64,000 bases of DNA from assembly GCF_014642075.1 (NCBI RefSeq), contig NZ_BMIK01000022.1, forward strand, positions 30,079 to 94,078, in the 5' to 3' direction. Within the stretch, counting starts at the first letter, position 1. Each line of letters starts with the position of its first letter. The DNA is from Parapedobacter defluvii (GTDB lineage: Bacteria > Bacteroidota > Bacteroidia > Sphingobacteriales > Sphingobacteriaceae). The position numbers and the translations under genes are program-made. A model generated the notes under the pieces. It had not been told where the DNA came from and did no database searches. It saw nothing but the letters and a program-made list of their open reading frames with translations. Shown here piece after piece: positions 1 to 8,434 of the stretch.

Positions 1-788
1 CCCTACCGGGTTCTAAAGCAGCGGATGTGCATGACAAGGACAGTACCCAAGGGTTTATCCGGTTTACCGTCCGCCCCAAAAAGAAATTGCCAAACCAGTC
101 GTTTAAAGGGCATACCGATATCTATTTCGACAAAAATGAACCCATCGTAACAAATTCCGCTACGGGCAGGTTCCGGAAAGGCTTTTCGCCAATCGTATTT
201 GCCGGGTATCATCATTTCCTCCAAAAACCGGAACAGACGCATAAAGATGAAACGGTGAAAAATGGGCCATTGCTCGGCTTGGGACTTGCGCCGATAGCAC
301 CGTATCGTAAACTCTACTGGCAGGTAGAAGTGTATGCCAATGCCTACCGGACATCGGAATCTGCTACCGTTTATGACCATGGAGTGATTGAGCTTCCGGA
401 TCCCGGCACTGACCGCATCCAAAAATATGAATATGAGCGGTATGATACACATCAGCTTGCCCGATTCATTCAACTACGGATTGTGCCCCTGCACATACGA
501 TACAACGTCAATAGCTGGCTATCCGCCGGTCTGGGTGCCTTGGTAGAAACGACCATCAATACCCGGTATTCCGAAGCGCGCACCTATTATTTACTCACAG
601 CTAACGGAGAAATGGCTACCCCGTTATCGCAATCGGACGAGCGGCTGGCCATGGGGCGGCTTCACGTACAGCCGTTTGCCGACGTCAATTTCGGACGGAC
701 CTATTTAGGTCCTGTCGTTGGATTACGGTATGTGTACGGTGGCAATCAGGGGCAATTCGGGCACGTGTATGCAGCATGGCGGTTTTAG
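1..788 (+). CDS. C-terminal part of a hypothetical outer-membrane-like protein (5' end outside window)
   Basis: The reading frame (first complete codon at base 3) is open to the left edge, so the true start lies upstream; the GTG at 27 is only the first possible start inside the window. About 260 residues are visible. They are rich in aromatic residues and alternating polar/hydrophobic stretches, and the protein ends in a terminal Phe (AAWRF) after a YVYGG segment, as outer-membrane beta-barrels often do. I recognise no family. The last 13 bases overlap the start of the CHAT/TPR gene, so the two are probably cotranscribed and may work together at the envelope. The barrel assignment is inference from composition and the C-terminal aromatic residue. 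Confidence 0.6.
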   Translation, partial: LPGSKAADVHDKDSTQGFIRFTVRPKKKLPNQSFKGHTDIYFDKNEPIVTNSATGRFRKGFSPIVFAGYHHFLQKPEQTHKDETVKNGPLLGLGLAPIAPYRKLYWQVEVYANAYRTSESATVYDHGVIELPDPGTDRIQKYEYERYDTHQLARFIQLRIVPLHIRYNVNSWLSAGLGALVETTINTRYSEARTYYLLTANGEMATPLSQSDERLAMGRLHVQPFADVNFGRTYLGPVVGLRYVYGGNQGQFGHVYAAWRF

Positions 789-3430
789 AAAAGATCTCAG
801 CGATACTTGGATGGCTCTTCCTGGGAAGCCTGTTTAGCTGTCAATATCCCGCGCAGTTGCCCTCCGATGGCAAAATTGCGGATGTGCCCACGGATACGTT
901 TGCCCTACTTGACCAACTGGAAACGTTGGGTAATATCGCATATGATCATCCGGAACAGTTCATCCACAACCCCGATTCGTTTTTAAACCAGCTTACCGCT
1001 AAACCTGTAACGGCCGAAGGGCAAGAGATGTACGCCTGGCTGTTGCTGAATATCGGTTACGCCTTGCGGGAAAATGGAAATATCCTGGGAAGTACCCGGT
1101 ATTACGAAATGGCGATAGAGTATTGTACCCAGCATAGCCTGAGGGAGCCCGATTTTGTCGCGTACATCGCCAAGCCGCTCGGCAATCTCTACACACAGAT
1201 CGGCGATCTACAGAAGGCGCTGCATATCCATCAGCTTGCCATTGCCCACCAGAAAAAACTGGGAACCGTACAGCAACTCCCGGCACTGTATGGAAATATG
1301 GCCATCATTTACCAGCAAGCCGGTTTGCCCGATAGCGTTTTACTTGCCTGTACCCACGGCCTGTCCCATCTGCGAAAAAATGACATCCATGCAGCATTGC
1401 TCTACAACACCTTGGCACGCACCCATCAGGACCTCGGCAACCTGGACAGTGCACGGCACTATAACCACATGGCTCTCACGCTATTTTCCAATCGGCCGTT
1501 GCAAGAGGACACATTGATTTGGTACACCGCCGCTTTGCACCAGCAGAGCGTTCTGCAAATTCAGGACAACCAGTCAGTATCCGCCCAGCGAACCATCAAC
1601 CGGGCTATTGCTCTCGCCGAAATGCATTTTCCAAACACCAAACAACGTGAAAAGGCAAAGTATTATTATGCGCGGGGGAACCTCCATTTGCTGCAGCAAC
1701 GATTCAATCAGGCGCGGGAAGATTTCCAGCAAGTGCTGCATTTGTTTTCACCTTCCCCGGCCACTCCGCACCTCTTCCCCGACTATACCTTCACCGAAGC
1801 ACTCTGGGCAACGGCACGGGCTTATGCAAACGTTCAGCCTGACTCCACAATTTATTATTATGTGAAGTCGATCGAAAACGCCTACTATACACAACAACTG
1901 ATTGTCAGCAATCAAAGCCATTACCAAAACTCAGCGTGGAATCGCACGCTGCTCAGTGATGCAATGGCCTATCTGTGGCAAACGTACCAACAACAGCACA
2001 GTGAAAATATACGGCAGTCGCTCGCCACCACCATGCTTTGGATCACGGAATTGTCAAAGGGCAGACAGCTGCTTCAGGAAATCAACCGTTCCAACCAGTG
2101 GAACGACGCAGATTCCCTTCACGCAAACTTAAGAGGGAGATTGCAATTCATTTTCCGGACGCTGGCGGAAGAACATGACCCCGGGAAAAAAAAAGAGTTG
2201 GAACGGGAAGCGGACAACCTCGCTTACCGGCTCCAATTGGCAGAAAACCATTTTGCTCAATCGTTCTCCCCGCCTGATTTCGGTGCCTTCCATCGACACA
2301 TTACCGCTTCATCAGAGGCTATGACGATCGTTAGTTACTTTGTCAGTCCGACCGGCGATGCCTATTGTACAAGTATCGCAAATAGCCAAACCGAAGTTTT
2401 CCATCTTGCACCGGAAATTTTTGCGGAATTACCCAACTTTGTGGCCACCTATTTCGGAGAAAGTCCGGTAGCCTATGAAAATGATCCGAACCGATACCGC
2501 GATCTCGCCTCGCAGCTGGCAACCCAACTGCTTCCGGCTATTTCGACCGCTCCTCATGACCGCATCGTCATTTCCGCCGATGGTCCGCTACTGACCCTCC
2601 CCTTCGATGCATTGTTCCATCGAGGACATTTTATTGCACAGCAGAAAACAGTCCATTATATCTATACGCTGTTGCTTCCAATACTTGATGATGCCGGTGG
2701 AGAAGGCTATCGTACCGGAATGTCCGTCTTTGCACAAACCCATTACCAAGATAGGGGACTGCCAGACTTACCCTTCGTGGCGACGGAAATCGATTACCTC
2801 ACCCGGCACTTCCAGACCACCTGTTACCTGGATACGGCCGCCAATGATCATTCCTTCTCCCATGCATTGACCGAAGGAAAGCTGATTCACCTGGCAGCTC
2901 ACGCCGTAGCTGACAGCGAAAACGGCCCCTATATTGCGCTCAACCAGCCGGTGACATTAAATCAGATACGCTACATTCCGGCAGCTTCCCCACTGATTTT
3001 CCTAGCCGCCTGCGAAACTGCTTCCGGAAACCTGCTTCCCGGCGAAGGCATGGAAAGCCTGAACAAGGCCCTCCTCAGTAAAGGTATTAAGGGGGTCATC
3101 GCATCCTATTGGGCGATAGACGATGCGACGGCCCCCTTGCTGACCCGGTTGTTCTATGAAGCACTTGCGGAGGCCCGCCGCCCTTCCCTTGCGCTGGCTA
3201 CTGCCAAGCGTCGGTACCTGGCTTCGGCTCCGGCGGCGGCGCAAAATCCTTGGTATTGGTCATCGCTCCAGTTTACCGGTACAGACACCATTCTTTACCC
3301 CGACCAACGCCGGCCGGTGGTGGGAACACTGCTTGTCTTGAGCTGCATAGTAGCAGTGGGCGGTATCGGATGGTGGCTCTCAAAAGCCACGAAACGTCCA
3401 TTTCACCGCAAACACCAAAAAGCCGATTAA
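776..3430 (+). CDS. CHAT-domain protein with TPR repeats, predicted lipoprotein with C-terminal membrane anchor
   Basis: 884 residues. The N terminus has a hydrophobic stretch and a lipobox ending LFSC (Cys22). Residues ~80-500 contain tetratricopeptide repeats (for example around 120-235 and 275-330). Residues ~530-835 form a CHAT domain (caspase HetF associated with TPRs, peptidase clan CD). The presumed catalytic His709 lies in HLAAHA and Cys746 in FLAACETASG, followed by GEGMESLNKALLSKGIKGV and SYWAIDD, the usual CHAT core. A single hydrophobic helix (~848-868) and a basic tail follow. If the lipobox is used, the protease-like domain faces the periplasm. The start overlaps the upstream gene by 13 bases. 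Many TPR-CHAT proteins in Bacteroidota have no known substrate; proteolysis is inferred from the intact dyad. An A9 run at 2186-2194 is a potential slippage site. Confidence 0.85.
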   Translation: MAVLEKISAILGWLFLGSLFSCQYPAQLPSDGKIADVPTDTFALLDQLETLGNIAYDHPEQFIHNPDSFLNQLTAKPVTAEGQEMYAWLLLNIGYALRENGNILGSTRYYEMAIEYCTQHSLREPDFVAYIAKPLGNLYTQIGDLQKALHIHQLAIAHQKKLGTVQQLPALYGNMAIIYQQAGLPDSVLLACTHGLSHLRKNDIHAALLYNTLARTHQDLGNLDSARHYNHMALTLFSNRPLQEDTLIWYTAALHQQSVLQIQDNQSVSAQRTINRAIALAEMHFPNTKQREKAKYYYARGNLHLLQQRFNQAREDFQQVLHLFSPSPATPHLFPDYTFTEALWATARAYANVQPDSTIYYYVKSIENAYYTQQLIVSNQSHYQNSAWNRTLLSDAMAYLWQTYQQQHSENIRQSLATTMLWITELSKGRQLLQEINRSNQWNDADSLHANLRGRLQFIFRTLAEEHDPGKKKELEREADNLAYRLQLAENHFAQSFSPPDFGAFHRHITASSEAMTIVSYFVSPTGDAYCTSIANSQTEVFHLAPEIFAELPNFVATYFGESPVAYENDPNRYRDLASQLATQLLPAISTAPHDRIVISADGPLLTLPFDALFHRGHFIAQQKTVHYIYTLLLPILDDAGGEGYRTGMSVFAQTHYQDRGLPDLPFVATEIDYLTRHFQTTCYLDTAANDHSFSHALTEGKLIHLAAHAVADSENGPYIALNQPVTLNQIRYIPAASPLIFLAACETASGNLLPGEGMESLNKALLSKGIKGVIASYWAIDDATAPLLTRLFYEALAEARRPSLALATAKRRYLASAPAAAQNPWYWSSLQFTGTDTILYPDQRRPVVGTLLVLSCIVAVGGIGWWLSKATKRPFHRKHQKAD

Positions 3431-3450
3431 AAGTTTGATGATTTCCATGA

Positions 3451-5229
3451 CTAGTACTCCAATACTTTGATTTCCGTACGACGGTTTTGTTCGTGTGCAT
3501 CTTCCGGGCAATCCACACCGTTGCTGCACCCGTTCACTAACTGGGTTTCGCCATATCCACGGGCAATCATCCTTCCACGGAATATTCCTTTTGATTCCAG
3601 GTAGTGCACCGCGGCTTCGGCTCGGTGTTGTGAAAGGCGCATGTTGTAAGCGTCATTTCCCCGGCTATCCGTATGGGACGAAAGCTCGATGCGCATCGTC
3701 GGATTTTGTTTTAGAATATTGGCGACATTGTCAAGCACCAATGCTGCATCCCGGCGGATATCACTCTTATCAAAATCATACAGGATGTTTTTCACTACCC
3801 AGGAAGCTCCCGCTTCCAGCATGCAGACACCAAGCTTTAGCGTTACATACAGGGTTTTGCTGCGGTCTAGCCCCCGGGTAGAAACCCGCTCGGTCTGCGA
3901 ATATTTACCCGCTTGGTTGGCTACCACATTGTAAGTTGACTGAGGCTCCAATTGAAAAATAAATTTACCTTCAGCGTCAGACACCTGACTGATATTGAAA
4001 TCATTACCCTCGTGGGTCAGCGTGGTATTGATACCTGAAATCTTCTGTTCCGTATCGCATTCCACGGTCTCCCCTACCAAGGTAAAACGGGGATCGTCGT
4101 GCAACAGTTCCCTGTAAATCACCTGTCCTGCGGCGGAAAAATCAGCTGCTGTGAGCGTAACGTCTGTTGTTTTGATGCCATTTTTATCCCCCTGAATGTG
4201 ATAAGTCCCTACCGGCACGGCTATCAGGCGTTCTGCCTCGCCATTGGCATTCGTTGTGGTTATATGCTCCAATTCCGCTCCATGCACCGATACCTTCACA
4301 CCGCTTAAAGCTAAACCTGTTTGCTTATCTTTTACGACGATGACAACATCCTTAGTTTTGGGCTGTTCAGAATTGACCGGAATAGTTTCAGTCAGTTGGG
4401 ATGATACGGCTGGCTCAATATCCCGCTTTCGGCCGAAAGCATACTTGACACCGGCGGTGAAATTCAGCGCTTGCGTAAACGTACGGCGCAACTCGGGCTT
4501 TTCCCCAAAAAACTCATAAGGACTGTCAACGAAATGCACTGCTGTCAACGGTTGGACAACCGGTAACTCCTCCACGAAAAATTCAGCCGACTTGCCCCCA
4601 AAGCGTGCACCAAATGCACTTAAATAGTCTCCCTGTACAAAAACACTTAAATTACGTGCTACTTCGTAATTGAAACGGACACCCCCCACTCCCATCCACG
4701 CTAACGCCCTGTCAGCCGCGTTGGCCGTTTTGCGAATGATCAGGGATTGCGCAACCGTTCCTCCACGCGGATCGGTTGCTTCATAAACAAGCTGCCGTTC
4801 ATAGTTGGGAAATTGCTGGAATAGTACACCGCCCTTTGCAAATAGTTCCAAAGCAAATCTACCGGTACAGAACCGGTAGCTAGGTCCTGCGGCTAATCCG
4901 ATGTGTTGAAACCGCTTTGCCGTATGAAAGGTAGTCGCCATAAATCCATTCCTGAAAAACACGCTGTCATTACCCCATAATGGATGCTGCATCCACCGTG
5001 CATCGACACCAATGCCGAAATCACCACCGCCGAAATAATAATCGGCAAATGCTCCACCTACATATCCCATATTCGCCTGTGCGGTATCGCCATGGTAGGT
5101 ACCCAACGTCGGACTTATCCCGCCGAATACGCCGATTTGCCACGGATCACGCTCCTGAGATTTTGCCGATTGATGCCACATCAGCCATACAAACAGTACC
5201 GCCAATGTCCCGAGTAAAAACTTCTTCAT
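3451..5229 (-). CDS. OmpA-family outer membrane protein with barrel, two regulatory-type beta-sandwich domains and peptidoglycan-binding domain
   Basis: About 592 residues from the ATG at 5229, chosen because MKKFLLGTLAVLFVWLMW begins a good signal peptide; ATGs at 5241 and 5277 are also in frame. After the signal sequence comes a ~260-residue barrel-like region (ending GVKYAFGRKRD), then a carboxypeptidase-regulatory/CNA-B-like domain (DVVIVVKDKQTGLALSGV...), a second such domain, and a C-terminal OmpA domain starting at ILYDFDKSDIR. This has the conserved SSHTDSRG and NRRTEIKV segments that bind the diaminopimelate of peptidoglycan. The likely role is tethering the outer membrane to the cell wall, possibly with carbohydrate or protein binding by the middle domains. 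It converges on the CHAT gene with 20 bases between the stops. Confidence 0.85.
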   Translation of the reverse strand: MKKFLLGTLAVLFVWLMWHQSAKSQERDPWQIGVFGGISPTLGTYHGDTAQANMGYVGGAFADYYFGGGDFGIGVDARWMQHPLWGNDSVFFRNGFMATTFHTAKRFQHIGLAAGPSYRFCTGRFALELFAKGGVLFQQFPNYERQLVYEATDPRGGTVAQSLIIRKTANAADRALAWMGVGGVRFNYEVARNLSVFVQGDYLSAFGARFGGKSAEFFVEELPVVQPLTAVHFVDSPYEFFGEKPELRRTFTQALNFTAGVKYAFGRKRDIEPAVSSQLTETIPVNSEQPKTKDVVIVVKDKQTGLALSGVKVSVHGAELEHITTTNANGEAERLIAVPVGTYHIQGDKNGIKTTDVTLTAADFSAAGQVIYRELLHDDPRFTLVGETVECDTEQKISGINTTLTHEGNDFNISQVSDAEGKFIFQLEPQSTYNVVANQAGKYSQTERVSTRGLDRSKTLYVTLKLGVCMLEAGASWVVKNILYDFDKSDIRRDAALVLDNVANILKQNPTMRIELSSHTDSRGNDAYNMRLSQHRAEAAVHYLESKGIFRGRMIARGYGETQLVNGCSNGVDCPEDAHEQNRRTEIKVLEY

Positions 5230-5424
5230 AACAAATTGCATTACGATTAAAAATTCTGTTCTTTTCCAGTATATCAACCCTAACTTCAGATTGTTACCTA
5301 TGCCCCAACACCAAAAATTAATTTTGATTTAAAAGACAGATGTTTAAATTAGCATGGCAGAAACTTGTTAATTTTCAATTATCAAGGGTTAATTATTAAT
5401 TATTTAAACCAATTCATCAATATC

Positions 5425-5757
5425 ATGGGAAAATTCGTGATTTCAATGCGTAAGAATGGGGAATTTCAATTCAACCTAAAAGCCGGTAATGGAGAGGTCA
5501 TCCTAGCAAGCGAAGGATACGTTGCAAAGACTTCAGCCATAAACGGCATCGAATCCGTACGTAAAAATGCGGCTGATGACAACCGTTATGAACGGAAGGA
5601 ATCGAAAAACGGAAAGTTTATGTTCAATCTGAAAGCCCGTAATGGCCAGGTAATCGGCACCAGCGAATTGTATGAATCTGCTTCCGGGCGCGACAAGGGG
5701 ATTGAGTCCGTAAAACGCAATGCGCCGGACGCCACTATTGAAGACCAAACCGTATAG
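5425..5757 (+). CDS. YegP-family protein with two DUF1508 repeats
   Basis: 110 residues from the ATG at 5425; longer in-frame starts upstream encode only AT-rich, non-conserved sequence. Two tandem DUF1508 repeats are clear: F.FNLKAGNGEVILASEGY...GIESVRKNA at the N-terminal half and FMFNLKARNGQVIGTSELY...GIESVKRNA at the C-terminal half. This is the usual length and architecture of YegP-like proteins, small soluble proteins of unknown biochemical role. A TAATTTTG matching the Bacteroidota -7 box lies at 5319-5326, but I see no good -33 box at the expected distance. A strong terminator follows eight bases after the stop codon, so the gene is probably monocistronic. Confidence 0.88.
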   Translation: MGKFVISMRKNGEFQFNLKAGNGEVILASEGYVAKTSAINGIESVRKNAADDNRYERKESKNGKFMFNLKARNGQVIGTSELYESASGRDKGIESVKRNAPDATIEDQTV

Positions 5758-5764
5758 TTTATAC

Positions 5765-5805
5765 GCGGATTGGCAAGAAAACCTTTCTTCCGATCCGCTT
5801 TTTTT
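5765..5805 (+). terminator. Intrinsic terminator of the YegP-like gene
   Basis: GCGGAT (5765-5770) pairs with ATCCGC (5793-5798). The helix continues through TGG/CCG and AAGAAA/TTTCTT with one bulged C, closing on an ACC loop, and is followed by seven T residues (5799-5805). It sits between the DUF1508 gene and ilvE, so ilvE needs its own promoter or read-through. Confidence 0.78.
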
Positions 5806-5835
5806 GCTAACTTGCACACCTTAGATTTTATAGCT

Positions 5836-6906
5836 ATGAACGAGGCAGCAACAACAGCAATCCGGGTGGAGCAAACGCAGCATTCGAGGCTCCCGCAAGT
5901 CGATTTCAACAACCTTACATTCGGTCAAATTTTATCGGACCATATGCTGGTGGCGGAATACGCACACGGCCACTGGGAGGATGTGAGCATCGTGCCATAC
6001 GGAAACCTGTCGTTGAGTCCTGCCACGTCTGCCTTGCATTATGGACAGGCGATTTTCGAAGGATTGAAAGCTTACAAATTTGCCGATGGAACGATCAGCA
6101 TGTTCCGGCCCGACAAAAACAATGAGCGCTTCAACAAATCCGCCCGCCGGCTGGAAATGCCCGAGGTACCCGAAGAAATATTCATTGGCGGACTGAAAGC
6201 GTTGATCGATCTCGATCGCAATTGGGTACCAGGTACGGATGGTGCTTCGCTCTATATCCGCCCTTTTATGTTTGGTACGGAAGCAGCATTGGGCGTACAT
6301 CCTTCCAACTCGTATAAATTTATCATCATCACCGGTCCGGTAGGTGCCTACTATAACAAACCCCTGCGGCTGAAAGTGGAAACACAGTTCACCCGTGCCG
6401 CCGAAGGAGGGGTTGGTTTTTCTAAGAATGCAGGCAACTATGCCCTCTCACTTCATCCTACGCGGCTTGCACAGGAAGAGGGATACGACCAATTGATGTG
6501 GACGGATGCCAAAGAACACAAGTACGTGGAAGAAGCCGGAACGGCCAATCTGGTATTTCGTGTAGGCGACACGATCATCACGCCATCAGCAGACACCATC
6601 CTCCATGGTATCACACGCCGTACGATTATCGAAATTGCCCGGCATTGGGGATATCAGGCGGAAGAACGCAAAGTGTCAGTCAAAGAATTGATCGACGGAA
6701 TCGAAAACGGTAGTGTCACCGAAGCATTTGCAGCCGGCACTGCTGCCACACTTACCCCGATTACAGAAATCGGATACGAAGGCAAACGATACACCTTATC
6801 AGATCCCGCTACGCGCGAGTTTTCCAACAAAGTGCTGCAATACCTCAACGACCTGCGTTATGGCCGTATTGAGGATGAGTTTGGATGGAATTTTATTATA
6901 GATTGA
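5836..6906 (+). CDS. ilvE: Branched-chain amino acid aminotransferase
   Basis: 356 residues. This is a PLP fold-type IV transaminase interconverting leucine, isoleucine and valine with their 2-oxo acids. The pyridoxal lysine is Lys197 in FSKNAGNYA, and the family segments ALHYGQAIFEGLKAY and EAGTANLVFRV are present; length and spacing fit the long beta-family (IlvE_II) typical of Bacteroidota. The ATG at 5836 was chosen over a TTG at 5770, because the latter lies inside the terminator hairpin. The gene stands alone and converges on miaA with a one-base gap between stop codons. Confidence 0.94.
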   Translation: MNEAATTAIRVEQTQHSRLPQVDFNNLTFGQILSDHMLVAEYAHGHWEDVSIVPYGNLSLSPATSALHYGQAIFEGLKAYKFADGTISMFRPDKNNERFNKSARRLEMPEVPEEIFIGGLKALIDLDRNWVPGTDGASLYIRPFMFGTEAALGVHPSNSYKFIIITGPVGAYYNKPLRLKVETQFTRAAEGGVGFSKNAGNYALSLHPTRLAQEEGYDQLMWTDAKEHKYVEEAGTANLVFRVGDTIITPSADTILHGITRRTIIEIARHWGYQAEERKVSVKELIDGIENGSVTEAFAAGTAATLTPITEIGYEGKRYTLSDPATREFSNKVLQYLNDLRYGRIEDEFGWNFIID

Positions 6907-6907
6907 T

Positions 6908-7816
6908 TTAATCGCCGGTAATATAGGCTTTCATTTCCGCTACATCAGTGGGTTCAAACCACTGGGTTAACGGATCTTTCCGGAACCAGGTAAGCTGTCT
7001 TTTCGCATACCTACGGGTATTTTGTTTAATGCGGTCTACGGCCTCTTCCAGCGCGCAATTACCATCCAAGTACTCAAACAGTTCGGCGTACCCCACCGTC
7101 TGCAGCGGCGGAAGGTTTCGGTATGGCAATAAGGACGCTACTTCTTCCAATAAGCCTGCATCCATCATGGCGTCTACCCGCGCATTGATGCGCTGATAAA
7201 GGTTTTGGCGGTCCGTATTTAAACCAAGTTTATGTATCTGGAAAGGACGATTACTCCGTTGCTGTTTTCGAAAATGGGAAAAGGGCTGCCCGGTACTCTC
7301 GTGGACTTCCAACGCCCGGATTACCCGTTGGGGATTATAGATATCTACTTCTTGGTAATAAAGCGGATCTACTTCCTTCAGCCGTTGTTGAAGGTATGGA
7401 AGTCCTTTGTCCGCATACAGCCGATTCAGTTGGTCGCGTACACCCGGCAGTGGTTGGGGCAGGTCATCCAGTCCACGACATACAGCATCTACAAATAATC
7501 CCGATCCACCGACCAGCAGGACGACATCGTGCCGTGCAAACAGTTCTTTTAACAGCTGTAACGCATCACGCTCAAAATCACCGGCGGAGTATAGATCCGT
7601 CAAACGGTGGGAATTGACAAAATAATGGGGAACCGCCGCCAATTCTTCGGGAGTAGGTTTGGCGGTACCGATATTCATTTCCCGGTAAAACTGCCGGGAA
7701 TCAGCGGATAAGATAACCGTCTGAAGGTGTTGTGCCAACTGGATAGCGACCGCAGTCTTACCGATAGCGGTGGGACCCACCACACACACCAACGTCTTTG
7801 CCGCCGCATGCTCCAT
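6908..7816 (-). CDS. miaA: tRNA dimethylallyltransferase
   Basis: 302 residues. MiaA adds a dimethylallyl group to N6 of A37 in tRNAs reading UNN codons. The P-loop GPTAIGKTA is at residues 14-22, SADSRQFYREMNIGTAKP is the substrate-binding signature, and LLVGGSGLFVDAV and the tRNA-contacting TRRYAKRQLTWFR near the C terminus are conserved. Its start codon overlaps the stop of the upstream pRiA4 ORF3-like gene by one base, so translation is probably coupled. It is the last gene of the minus-strand pdxA-cca-ORF-miaA unit. Confidence 0.95.
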   Translation of the reverse strand: MEHAAAKTLVCVVGPTAIGKTAVAIQLAQHLQTVILSADSRQFYREMNIGTAKPTPEELAAVPHYFVNSHRLTDLYSAGDFERDALQLLKELFARHDVVLLVGGSGLFVDAVCRGLDDLPQPLPGVRDQLNRLYADKGLPYLQQRLKEVDPLYYQEVDIYNPQRVIRALEVHESTGQPFSHFRKQQRSNRPFQIHKLGLNTDRQNLYQRINARVDAMMDAGLLEEVASLLPYRNLPPLQTVGYAELFEYLDGNCALEEAVDRIKQNTRRYAKRQLTWFRKDPLTQWFEPTDVAEMKAYITGD

Positions 7817-8397
7817 TAATATTCATCCTCATAGCTCCCGTTCTCCTCCTCTTTCCCTTCGGTCTGCTCCTCCTCGTCCAGCATGTCGAAATCCTCTTCT
7901 TCGTTGATGCCGTATTCCGTTTCCTGAAGGAAATCATACTCATCTCCTCCTTTCTTTGTAACCGCATCAGTAGGTAATACAGCCGCACCGGGAAGTTTGG
8001 GAGCTTGCCCCACACTCTTGAATAAAGCGGGATATTCCTTCCCTGCTTCCTCTTTCAGAATTTTGATCAGTTGCACATGGAAATCAAATGGCTGACTGAT
8101 GTTATATACATAGTAAAATTTCTGATGGGGATCGTCGATAAATTTGCTTAGCTTCGAGTCTTCCATCAATGCAACACCCCGTTCTTTTTTCCGCTCGTCA
8201 GGTAAATAAGCGATCTCATCGCCCTTTTTCCAATGGTCATTGCTCACGTAAAAAGATGACGGTATTTCCGGATTATAACCTGTTGTGGCATGCAATGCTT
8301 TATGCAGATCCAGAAAGGTCTGCTTTGGCAGTACATCAATCTCACGGATGATATCATCATAATCTTCGAATGAAACCCTAAAACGATAGATGGCCAT
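7816..8397 (-). CDS. Plasmid pRiA4b ORF-3-like domain protein with acidic tail
   Basis: 193 residues. The first ~130 residues resemble the pRiA4 ORF-3 / IS1096 passenger (TnpR-like) family: YRFRVSFEDYDDIIREIDV, DLHKALHATTGY, FYVSNDHWKKGDEI. No catalytic residues are evident. The last ~35 residues are very acidic (repeated EE and DE), suggesting binding to a basic partner or RNA-protein complexes. It sits between two tRNA-maturation genes, 37 bases downstream of cca and overlapping miaA by one base. No other mobile-element sequence is present, so despite the family name this is a chromosomal gene. A role in RNA metabolism is inferred only from position. Confidence 0.75.
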   Translation of the reverse strand: MAIYRFRVSFEDYDDIIREIDVLPKQTFLDLHKALHATTGYNPEIPSSFYVSNDHWKKGDEIAYLPDERKKERGVALMEDSKLSKFIDDPHQKFYYVYNISQPFDFHVQLIKILKEEAGKEYPALFKSVGQAPKLPGAAVLPTDAVTKKGGDEYDFLQETEYGINEEEDFDMLDEEEQTEGKEEENGSYEDEY

Positions 8398-8434
8398 AAC
8401 GCTTCCCTGTGATTATTTTATTTTTTAATCTATT

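Noticed and set aside
2186..2194. A9 run in the CHAT/TPR gene as a phase-variation switch
   Set aside because: The frame is intact and encodes ordinary lysines; A runs of this size are common in such genomes.
7816..8397. Insertion sequence suggested by the IS1096-passenger/pRiA4 family label
   Set aside because: No transposase, terminal inverted repeats or target duplication are visible and the gene is embedded in a housekeeping operon.
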